Both the position numbers and the translations under genes were made by a program. A stretch of DNA of 6,648 bases from UBA9547 sp044349205 (GTDB lineage: Bacteria; Bacteroidota; Bacteroidia; Cytophagales; UBA9547), in NCBI GenBank assembly GCA_044349205.1, contig JBIKRJ010000134.1:1-6648 (forward strand). The letters are read 5' to 3'. This document shows positions 1 to 6,230 of the stretch, in pieces. The first letter of the stretch is position 1. Each line of letters starts with the position of its first letter. The notes below the pieces were generated by a model. It did no database searches. It was not told where the DNA came from and was given only the letters and a program-made list of their open reading frames with translations.

Positions 1-420
1 AGGTAAAGTAAACTCGTTGAACAATACCATACCCAAGTTTTTGATGAGTCCAATGTCTGTTTGTGGCCACTGTGAGTATTGCATATCCAACTTTCTGAAA
101 GCCCCTACAAAAAGCACAAGCAAGCCACCGCTTAGCAACACACCTATCAGTTTGTACAAAAACGAATGGGATGGTTCACTGTCGGCATTCAAATTCAAGA
201 ACATGATGACAAAAAGAAACAATACCATAATGGCACCTGCATACACTATAATGTGAACTACAGCCAAAAATTGGGCATTCAACAAAATGTAATGACCCGC
301 AATAGCAAAAAAAGTAAGGATAAGATATAGCACGCTGTGTACTGGGTTTTTAGAGAAAACCACCATAAGGGCAGAAAGCACCGCCAAAAAACTCAAGAAA
401 TAAAACACCTTATCTATCAT
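1..420 (-). CDS. nuoJ: NADH-quinone oxidoreductase subunit J (membrane subunit), 3' end missing
   Basis: NuoJ is an integral membrane subunit of complex I, sitting between NuoH and the antiporter-like subunits and taking part in coupling quinone reduction to proton transfer. Reading from the ATG at 420 gives 140 codons (MIDKVFYFLSFLAV...) with no stop before the window edge. Hydrophobic segments lie at about residues 5-22, 29-48, 52-74 and 90-107, which fit the first four of the usual five helices. The family motifs are clear: NPVHSVLYL after helix 1, and a third helix containing VYAGAIMVLFLFVIMF, the region that carries the mobile pi-bulge in known structures. The frame runs off the window at NEFTLP, just before the expected fifth helix. 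The ATG lies 13 bases after the nuoI stop, with no clear Shine-Dalgarno sequence. Identity is secure; only the 3' end is unseen. Confidence 0.95.
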   Translation of the reverse strand, partial: MIDKVFYFLSFLAVLSALMVVFSKNPVHSVLYLILTFFAIAGHYILLNAQFLAVVHIIVYAGAIMVLFLFVIMFLNLNADSEPSHSFLYKLIGVLLSGGLLVLFVGAFRKLDMQYSQWPQTDIGLIKNLGMVLFNEFTLP

Positions 421-433
421 TGTGTTACAGTTT

Positions 434-1036
434 TTAAGAATTGGATATTCCTTCGAAAGTGGACAAATAGGTAGCATCGCCGTGATACAATCTTTGCTCC
501 AATGGCCCGCCACCGCGCACTTTACCATCAGGGTGATGCTGTTTTTCTACCAATTTATCTTTTCCATAAATCAAATCGCCCCTGTCGCTTTTCGATGGCA
601 CAAGCTCTTCGCTGGTTAGGAAAATGGCTTCTTTCGGACAAGCTTCTTCGCATAAGCCACAAAAAATGCAACGCATCATGTTTATTTCGTAGCGTGCAGC
701 ATATTTTTCTTCTCTGTACAATCCTTCCTCGCCTTTTACCCTTTCTGCAGCCTCCATCGTAATGGCTTCAGCTGGGCAGGAAAGGGCACAAAGACCACAA
801 GCAGTACAGCGTTCACGGCCTTCCGAGTCTCTCTTCAGCACATGCATGCCGCGATAGGTTTTGGAGAAGCGTTTCTTTATTTCAGGATAACGAATGGTCA
901 CTTTCTTTGCAAAAAAGTGCTTGATGGTAATCATCAAACCAGAGAAAATCGCGGGCAAGTAAATGCTTTCCATGAAAGACATTTCCTTTTTGGCGACTTG
1001 TTTCGATCTATTGCTTAGCGACTGCATCTCTTGCAT
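434..1036 (-). CDS. nuoI: NADH-quinone oxidoreductase subunit I (two [4Fe-4S] ferredoxin-like subunit)
   Basis: NuoI carries clusters N6a and N6b, which pass electrons from the NuoG chain to N2 in NuoB. With the chosen start the protein has 200 residues, similar to the family. Two ferredoxin motifs are complete: C77-x2-C80-x2-C83-x3-C87-P and C123-x2-C126-x2-C129-x3-C133-P. By the usual pattern, the last cysteine of each motif ligates the other cluster. An amphipathic to hydrophobic stretch near residues 24-45 fits the N-terminal segment that anchors NuoI at the membrane arm. The frame stays open up to 1165, but that extension lies inside nuoH and has no NuoI character. The ATG at 1036 overlaps the nuoH stop by one base (TAATG). 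A second in-frame ATG at 1027 would shorten the protein by only three residues. The 67-residue tail after C133 (ending FEGISNS) is rich in charged and Gly residues and looks like a surface extension. Confidence 0.96.
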   Translation of the reverse strand: MQEMQSLSNRSKQVAKKEMSFMESIYLPAIFSGLMITIKHFFAKKVTIRYPEIKKRFSKTYRGMHVLKRDSEGRERCTACGLCALSCPAEAITMEAAERVKGEEGLYREEKYAARYEINMMRCIFCGLCEEACPKEAIFLTSEELVPSKSDRGDLIYGKDKLVEKQHHPDGKVRGGGPLEQRLYHGDATYLSTFEGISNS

Positions 1037-1038
1037 TA
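1034..1038 (-). promoter_or_regulatory. TAATG stop/start overlap joining nuoH and nuoI
   Basis: On the minus strand the nuoH stop TAA and the nuoI start ATG share one A, giving TAATG. Such overlaps commonly allow a terminating ribosome to re-initiate, keeping the two products in step. No Shine-Dalgarno sequence is evident just upstream, which makes coupling plausible. The overlap is read directly from the sequence; its functional role is inferred. Confidence 0.6.
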
Positions 1039-2091
1039 GTTTGTAAATACGGTGATTCCCACCCCGGTAAGTAATATGTTGATGATGGCCAAGGGAATCA
1101 ATATTTGCCATCCCAAACGCATCAGTTGGTCGTAGCGGAAGCGGGGAACTGTCCAACGCACCCACATGAAGAAGAAGATAAAGAACAATATTTTGACAAA
1201 AAGCACAGCGATGCCAATGTAGGAAGCCGTATTTTGACCAAAATTGGCAATGACCGATTCAATGCCTGGATAATTGTATCCGCCAAAATACAAGGTGGCC
1301 ATAAAGGCCGAAGATACAAACATATTGATATATTCGGCAAAAAGGTAAAAGCCCAATTTCATGCTGCTATATTCGGTATGGTACCCGCCTACAAGTTCGG
1401 TTTCGCATTCGGGCAAATCGAAAGGAGTGCGGTTACATTCGGCAAAGGCACACACAATGAAAATTAAAAAGCCAAGGGGCTGATAAAAGAAATTCCAGTT
1501 CATGCCCGAAATACCAAAAAGGGCTTGTCCTTGTGTTTTGGTGATTTCGGCCAAACTCAAAGATCCATTCACCATAATGAGGGCAATCACCGAAAGTCCC
1601 ATAGCTATTTCATAGCTAATATTTTGCGAAGCGGCACGCACCGCGCCCAACAAGGCAAATTTGTTGTTGGAAGCCCAACCCCCAATCATAATACCATAAA
1701 CACCCAATGATACCACGCCAAAAATGTACAACAAACCAATATTTACATCGGCTACTTGCAATTCGAAGCGTGTACCAGCTATGTCGAGGTAAGTACCCCA
1801 AGGAATGACCGCACTCGACATACAGGCGGTAAGCATGGCCAAAGAAGGCCCCGCAATAAAAAGACCCATACTAGCATTGGTCGGCAGTATTTCTTCTTTG
1901 AAGAAAAGTTTTCCACCGTCGGCCAAAGGTTGTAGAATACCCCAAGGGCCTGCCCTGTCGGGGCCCAAGCGATCTTGGAAAAAGCCAGCAATTTTGCGTT
2001 CGCCATAGGTAGAGTACATGGCGGTAAGCAAACTGACGGCAAAAACGATGACTATCAGAATAAGCTTTCCAATGATGAGTGTTAAATCCAT
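1036..2091 (-). CDS. nuoH: NADH-quinone oxidoreductase subunit H (quinone-site membrane subunit)
   Basis: NuoH is the membrane subunit that, with NuoB and NuoD, closes the quinone chamber and begins the polar proton path. The protein has 351 residues, slightly longer than the roughly 325 of E. coli. About eight hydrophobic helices are visible, near residues 4-25, 75-98, 116-138, 160-180, 203-218, 247-270, 289-311 and 326-347. Conserved loops are intact: ERKIAGFFQDRLGPDRAGPWG (residues 31-51), followed by LQPLADGGKLFFKEEILP, then GGWASNNKFALLGAVRAASQ (137-156) and NRTPFDLPECETELVGGYHT (220-239), which carries the conserved acidic residues. The last of these has Cys219 and Cys229 at positions that usually hold small or hydroxyl residues. 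A late MWVRWTVPRFRYDQLM stretch (309-324) is also typical. The ATG at 2091 is 21 bases after the nuoG stop; its stop overlaps the nuoI start. Confidence 0.97.
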   Translation of the reverse strand: MDLTLIIGKLILIVIVFAVSLLTAMYSTYGERKIAGFFQDRLGPDRAGPWGILQPLADGGKLFFKEEILPTNASMGLFIAGPSLAMLTACMSSAVIPWGTYLDIAGTRFELQVADVNIGLLYIFGVVSLGVYGIMIGGWASNNKFALLGAVRAASQNISYEIAMGLSVIALIMVNGSLSLAEITKTQGQALFGISGMNWNFFYQPLGFLIFIVCAFAECNRTPFDLPECETELVGGYHTEYSSMKLGFYLFAEYINMFVSSAFMATLYFGGYNYPGIESVIANFGQNTASYIGIAVLFVKILFFIFFFMWVRWTVPRFRYDQLMRLGWQILIPLAIINILLTGVGITVFTN

Positions 2092-2112
2092 AAGGTCGAA
2101 ATAGGTATAGTT

Positions 2113-3117
2113 TTATTTCAATTGATGATCCCAAGTGCCCTCACCCAAGTGCTTGCTGGCACGCTCGGGCACTACAGGTTTTTCGGCCAATACATTGTAT
2201 TTGTTTTGGGAAATGACTGAATGCCTGTCGATATCGGCAGGGCCATCAATAACCCAATCGGATGTTTTTTTAGTTTCAAAACGGCAAGTGTTGCAGATAA
2301 ATTCTTCTACTTCGCCCCACTGGTCTTTGCGGGCAGTAACGCGCAGCACTTCATCGCCTTTGTACCACAGCGTGACTTTGCCGCAACATTTGTCACAGTT
2401 TCTATGAGCATATTCAGGCTTCGTAAACCACACACGGCTTTTGAAACGGAATGTTTTGTCGGTAAGCGCGCCAACTGGGCACACATCTATCACGTTTCCT
2501 GAAAAATCGTTGTCGATGGCTTTTTCTATGTAGGTGCTTATTTCGGCATGGTCTCCACGACCCAGAATGCCGTGCACACGCTTGTCGGTAATTTGATCGG
2601 CGGTAAACACACAACGGTAACACAAAATGCAACGCGTCATGTGCAATTTTATATAAGGGCCAAGGTCTATCGGGACAAAAGTGCGGCGTTGGAAATCATA
2701 GCGTGTTTTTTGAGCTCCGTGTTCATAACCCAAATTTTGCAAATCGCACTCGCCTGCCTGGTCGCAAATGGGACAGTCGAGCGGGTGGTTGATGAGCAAA
2801 AACTCCACGACACTCTTGCGGGCTTCGATTACTTCGGGCGAAGTTTCGTTGGCTACTACCATACCGTCCATCACCATGGTACGGCACGAAGCCACAGGTT
2901 TGGGCATTGGACGAGGGTCTTTAGTCGAACCGGCCGTTACTTTTACCAAACAAGTCCTGCATTTACCGCCCGAACCTTCTAGTTTGGAGTAGTAGCACAT
3001 AGCAGGTGGCACGTGCTTACCCAATTGTCTGGCTGCTTGCAAGATAGTGGTACCGGGAGCTACTTCTATCTCATCCCCGTCTATCGTTACTTTAAATTTT
3101 ACTTCTTCTTGCGCCAT
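2113..3117 (-). CDS. nuoG: NADH-quinone oxidoreductase subunit G, short form without the molybdopterin-like domain
   Basis: NuoG carries electrons from NuoF to NuoI through several iron-sulfur clusters. Ligands are visible in order: a ferredoxin-like [2Fe-2S] domain with C41, C53, C56 and C78 (N1b); the N5 set H111-x3-C115-x2-C118-x5-C124; and the N4 set C163-x2-C166-x2-C169 with C213 in VCPVGAL. The protein ends at 334 residues, whereas E. coli NuoG has about 900, so nearly all of the molybdopterin-oxidoreductase-like C-terminal domain is absent. Only a stub remains at residues 240-280, with cysteines at 241, 244, 245, 275 and 278. The end is a clean TAA followed 21 bases later by nuoH. No degraded remainder of the missing domain lies between them, so this looks like a natural short form, as I recall for Bacteroidota, rather than a frameshift. 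The ATG at 3117 follows the nuoF stop by 6 bases. Confidence 0.95.
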   Translation of the reverse strand: MAQEEVKFKVTIDGDEIEVAPGTTILQAARQLGKHVPPAMCYYSKLEGSGGKCRTCLVKVTAGSTKDPRPMPKPVASCRTMVMDGMVVANETSPEVIEARKSVVEFLLINHPLDCPICDQAGECDLQNLGYEHGAQKTRYDFQRRTFVPIDLGPYIKLHMTRCILCYRCVFTADQITDKRVHGILGRGDHAEISTYIEKAIDNDFSGNVIDVCPVGALTDKTFRFKSRVWFTKPEYAHRNCDKCCGKVTLWYKGDEVLRVTARKDQWGEVEEFICNTCRFETKKTSDWVIDGPADIDRHSVISQNKYNVLAEKPVVPERASKHLGEGTWDHQLK

Positions 3118-3123
3118 GTGTAT

Positions 3124-4464
3124 TTAGGCTAAAACTGCTTCTTTATAAACTGCACCAGGCTTGGTAGCCTCGGCAGGATGGCTAATGTGCCATTCAAATT
3201 CATCTCTGAAATGGCGAATAGCCGCTGCCACCGGCCATGCTGCTGCATCGCCAAGCGGGCATATCGTATTGCCTTCTATTTTTTTGGCCACATCTACCAA
3301 AAGATCAATGTCGCTTTGCTTTCCATGGCCATTTTCAATGTTGTGCAACACACGCTCCATCCAACCGGTGCCTTCGCGACAAGGGCTGCACTGACCACAA
3401 GATTCGTGATGATAAAAGCGGGCAAAATTCCATGTGTTTTGAACAATACAAGCAGTTTCGTCATACACAATAAAACCACCTGAACCCAACATGGTACCCG
3501 TGGCAAAACCACCGTCCGAGAGCGACTCGTAGGTCATAAGTCTAGATTCGCCGGCAGCAGTTTTGGTGATAAGATTGGCGGGTAGAATGGGAACAGAAGA
3601 CCCACCAGCCACTACTGCTTTTAGTTTTCTATTTTTCCAAATACCACCGCAATACTCGTCAGAGTAAATAAACTCTTCAACAGGTACCCCCAGTTCAAGT
3701 TCGTACACACCTGGTTTGTTGATGTGGCCACTTGCCGAAATAAGTTTGGTTCCAGTGCTTTTACCTACACCTACTTTAGCATATTCCTCACCACCGTTCA
3801 CCACAATCCATGGCACGGCTGCTATCGATTCTACATTGTTTACCACGGTGGGCATTCCCCATAGCCCAGCTATGGCAGGAAAAGGTGGTTTGATGCGAGG
3901 GTTGCCACGTTTACCTTCGAGCGATTCAATAAGTGCTGTTTCTTCACCACATATGTAGGCTCCGGCTCCACAGGTTACATGAAGGTCTAAATCAAAACCT
4001 GAACCCAATATGTTTTTCCCCAAGAATCCTTTGGCACGTGCTTCGTCTATTGCTTTTTGCAAAATACGCACCACATACATAAGCTCGCCACGTACATAAA
4101 TATACGATAGGTTGGCTCCCAAGGCATAACTAGCGGTAATCATACCCTCAATAAGCAGATGAGGGTTTTCTGCCATCAAGTAGCGGTCCTTGAAAGTACC
4201 AGGTTCGCTTTCGTCGGCATTGCAAACCAAATAATGTGGCTTGCCAGGTGTTTTGTCGATAAAACCCCACTTCATACCGGTAGGAAAACCTGCCCCACCT
4301 CGACCACGGAGACCCGATTTTTTTACTTCTTCCACCACCGCATCTGGCGACATGGTTTTCAGCGCCTTTTGCACCGATGCATATCCTCCCTTTCCAATGT
4401 ACACGTCAATCTGCTGAAGATTGGGAGTACCTATATCCTTGGTCAGTATTTTTGTTCCACCCAT
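3124..4464 (-). CDS. nuoF: NADH-quinone oxidoreductase subunit F (NADH- and FMN-binding)
   Basis: NuoF is the entry point of complex I: it oxidises NADH at FMN and passes electrons one at a time to cluster N3. From the ATG at 4464 the protein has 446 residues, essentially the length of E. coli NuoF. The glycine-rich flavin/nucleotide motif GRGGAGFPTG is at 54-63, and a second conserved glycine-rich region (GAGAYICGEETALIESLEG) at 166-184. A SLBB-type segment follows at roughly 240-290. The N3 [4Fe-4S] ligands are C356-x2-C359-x2-C362 (ESCGQCSPCREGTGW) plus C402 in NTICPLGD. The frame remains open to a GTG at 4542, but that start would overlap nuoE by 65 bases and add 26 residues without family character. 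The ATG at 4464 lies 13 bases after the nuoE stop, in an A-rich AAACTTAAA leader. All catalytic features are intact. Confidence 0.97.
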   Translation of the reverse strand: MGGTKILTKDIGTPNLQQIDVYIGKGGYASVQKALKTMSPDAVVEEVKKSGLRGRGGAGFPTGMKWGFIDKTPGKPHYLVCNADESEPGTFKDRYLMAENPHLLIEGMITASYALGANLSYIYVRGELMYVVRILQKAIDEARAKGFLGKNILGSGFDLDLHVTCGAGAYICGEETALIESLEGKRGNPRIKPPFPAIAGLWGMPTVVNNVESIAAVPWIVVNGGEEYAKVGVGKSTGTKLISASGHINKPGVYELELGVPVEEFIYSDEYCGGIWKNRKLKAVVAGGSSVPILPANLITKTAAGESRLMTYESLSDGGFATGTMLGSGGFIVYDETACIVQNTWNFARFYHHESCGQCSPCREGTGWMERVLHNIENGHGKQSDIDLLVDVAKKIEGNTICPLGDAAAWPVAAAIRHFRDEFEWHISHPAEATKPGAVYKEAVLA

Positions 4465-4477
4465 TTTAAGTTTAGTA

Positions 4478-5008
4478 TTAATTAGGAAAGGGTCTGCTGA
4501 TGTTATTTTCTTTTTTGAAATCGTCGAGCAATTTGTCGACACTTTCTTCGGTCAAATGCTCGTGATAATGTAGGCCGCATTGCATCATGGGGGCACTGCC
4601 ACAAGCCGCCAAACACTCTACCCCTTTAAGGGTAAACATTCCGTCGGGCGTTGTTTCGCCTTTTTTAATGCCCAATTTCTTTTCCATGTAGGCAATGATT
4701 TCGTCGGAACCACGCAACTGGCAGGGCCCTGTGTGGCACACCTCAAACACGTATTTCCCTACTGGCTCGGTATAATATTGCGAATAAAAGGTGGCCACTT
4801 CGTACACCTCAATGGGTTCTATTTTCAGAATTGAAGCCACATAATCCATTACCTCGGGCGAAAGCCACCCCCCCAATTCGGCTTGGGCTATATGTAAAAT
4901 GGACAACAATGCCGATTTGTGTTTGCCCTCTGGAAATTTGGCTATTTGCTTTTGCACCAATTCCATTGCTTCGGGCGAAAATTGTATTTTTTCTGTTGCT
5001 TCTGCCAT
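4478..5008 (-). CDS. nuoE: NADH-quinone oxidoreductase subunit E ([2Fe-2S] thioredoxin-like subunit)
   Basis: NuoE (24 kDa subunit family) binds cluster N1a beside the FMN of NuoF in the NADH-oxidising module. From the ATG at 5008 the protein has 176 residues, close to the family norm. The N-terminal part is helical and includes the family stretch KSALLSILHIAQAELGGWLS (31-50) and YEVATFYSQYY (69-79). The thioredoxin-like domain carries all four cluster ligands: C91-x4-C96 (VCHTGPCQLRG) and C132-x3-C136 (GVECLAACGSAP). The frame stays open four codons further, to a TTG at 5020, only 3 bases from the nuoD stop. The ATG at 5008 is preferred because it is a standard codon, follows AAA, and leaves a 15-base gap like those elsewhere in the operon. 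No Shine-Dalgarno sequence is apparent. Identity is certain; the start is likely. Confidence 0.96.
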   Translation of the reverse strand: MAEATEKIQFSPEAMELVQKQIAKFPEGKHKSALLSILHIAQAELGGWLSPEVMDYVASILKIEPIEVYEVATFYSQYYTEPVGKYVFEVCHTGPCQLRGSDEIIAYMEKKLGIKKGETTPDGMFTLKGVECLAACGSAPMMQCGLHYHEHLTEESVDKLLDDFKKENNISRPFPN

Positions 5009-5023
5009 TTTATGAAACAATTC

Positions 5024-6223
5024 TTATGCGTCTAGCTCGCCAGCAATCACATTTAAGCTACTCATGGTCACAATGGCGTCTGATAAGTTAGAACCATGTA
5101 TGAGTTCTGGGAAAGCTTGATAATAAATAAAACAAGGACGACGGAAATGCAAACGGTATGGCGTACGACCACCGTCGCTCACCAAATAAAAGCCCAATTC
5201 GCCATTTGCGCCTTCTACCGCATGGTACACCTCGCCAGCTGGCATGTCTATTTCGCCCATCACTATTTTGAAATGATAAATGAGGGCTTCCATATTTTGA
5301 TACACCTCTACTTTTGGAGGAAGATAATATTCAGGGGCGTCGGCGTGATAGGAATCGGTGGGCAAGTTTTCGATGGCTTGCTTGATGATTTTCACGCTTT
5401 CCCAAATTTCTTGTCCTGCTACGCAAAAACGGTCGTACACATCGCCATGCTGCCCTACGGGAATATCAAACTCAAAATCTTCGTAGGAAGAATATGGCTC
5501 CATGACGCGTACATCATAATCAACACCGGCTGCACGAAGGTTTACACCAGTAAAGCCATAGCTCAGTGCCCTTTCGGCCGAAATGCCCCCAACCCCTATC
5601 GTCCTATCCATAAAAATACGGTTGCGCGCAACCAATTTTTCAAATTCGGCATAGACTTTAGGAAAATCGCGCAGGAACTGATGAATTTTTTTGATAGCGT
5701 TATCGTTCAAATCGCGCTCCATACCACCAATACGACCCATATTGGTAGTAAGCCTTGCACCACAAATTTCTTCGTAGATGTCATAAATTTTTTCGCGCTC
5801 TTGCATCACATACAAGAAACCTGTCATGGCACCTGTATCCACCGCCAATATACTATTTAGAATGAGGTGGTCGGCGATACGGGCAAGTTCCATTGCAATC
5901 ACACGAATGTATTGTGCCCTTTTGGGAAGCGTGATGCCCAAAAGTTTTTCCACCGTCATGTGCCAGCCCATGTTGTTGATAGGCGAAGAACAGTAGTTTA
6001 AACGATCTGTAAGGGTGGTAATCTGATAAAATGGACGGCGCTCGGCCAATTTTTCAAAAGCACGGTGAATATAACCCACCGTTTGGTCGGCACTTACAAT
6101 TTTTTCTCCGTCAATTTCCAGTACATTTTGAAAAATACCATGTGTAGCAGGGTGTGTAGGCCCCAAATTGAGCGTGGTAGTCTCTTTTTCTATTTGGTTG
6201 ATTAAAGGTAAGTGGCTGCTCAT
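5024..6223 (-). CDS. nuoD: NADH-quinone oxidoreductase subunit D (quinone-site 49 kDa-type subunit)
   Basis: NuoD is the large Q-module subunit, related to [NiFe]-hydrogenase large subunits, and forms the quinone-reduction site with NuoB. From the ATG at 6223 it has 399 residues, as expected for an unfused NuoD. LGPTHPATHG (20-29) supplies His28, and Tyr77 follows 49 residues later in LNYCS. The same His-Tyr spacing is found in the quinone-headgroup ligands of the well-studied Yarrowia 49 kDa subunit (His95/Tyr144). GYIHRAFEKL and NNMGWHMTVEKLLG are also conserved. The C-terminal region reads EGANGELGFYLVSDGG, where many other phyla have PRGE or PKGE, and ends in AGELDA, so the hydrogenase metal-ligand cysteines are absent as in all complex I. 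A TTG start at 6262 is possible but would overlap nuoC by 32 bases. The ATG leaves a 7-base gap after the nuoC stop. Confidence 0.96.
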   Translation of the reverse strand: MSSHLPLINQIEKETTTLNLGPTHPATHGIFQNVLEIDGEKIVSADQTVGYIHRAFEKLAERRPFYQITTLTDRLNYCSSPINNMGWHMTVEKLLGITLPKRAQYIRVIAMELARIADHLILNSILAVDTGAMTGFLYVMQEREKIYDIYEEICGARLTTNMGRIGGMERDLNDNAIKKIHQFLRDFPKVYAEFEKLVARNRIFMDRTIGVGGISAERALSYGFTGVNLRAAGVDYDVRVMEPYSSYEDFEFDIPVGQHGDVYDRFCVAGQEIWESVKIIKQAIENLPTDSYHADAPEYYLPPKVEVYQNMEALIYHFKIVMGEIDMPAGEVYHAVEGANGELGFYLVSDGGRTPYRLHFRRPCFIYYQAFPELIHGSNLSDAIVTMSSLNVIAGELDA

Positions 6224-6230
6224 TGGGTTG

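Noticed and set aside
17..256. A short plus-strand frame at the left edge
   Set aside because: It is antisense to the nuoJ membrane helices, which explain the same bases much better.
502..762. An 86-codon plus-strand frame opposite nuoI
   Set aside because: It overlaps both ferredoxin motif regions of nuoI in antisense and carries no signal of its own.
2092..2112. The 21-base nuoG-nuoH gap as a promoter, terminator or remnant of the missing NuoG domain
   Set aside because: It is too short for any of these, shows no hairpin or promoter-like pair of boxes, and is the usual size of an intra-operon spacer.
2548..2982. A 144-codon plus-strand frame opposite nuoG
   Set aside because: It is fully antisense to conserved cluster-binding codons of nuoG and has no family resemblance.
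4855..4982. Near-repeat of the string tcgggcgaaa at about 4855 and 4974 within nuoE
   Set aside because: Both copies encode Ser-Pro-Glu in the nuoE frame; a short shared codon string is expected by chance and shows no repeat structure.
5096..5860. A 254-codon open frame on the plus strand opposite nuoD
   Set aside because: It lies wholly antisense to an unmistakable nuoD, and its translation has no recognisable domain and an unnatural composition; it is a shadow of nuoD codon bias.
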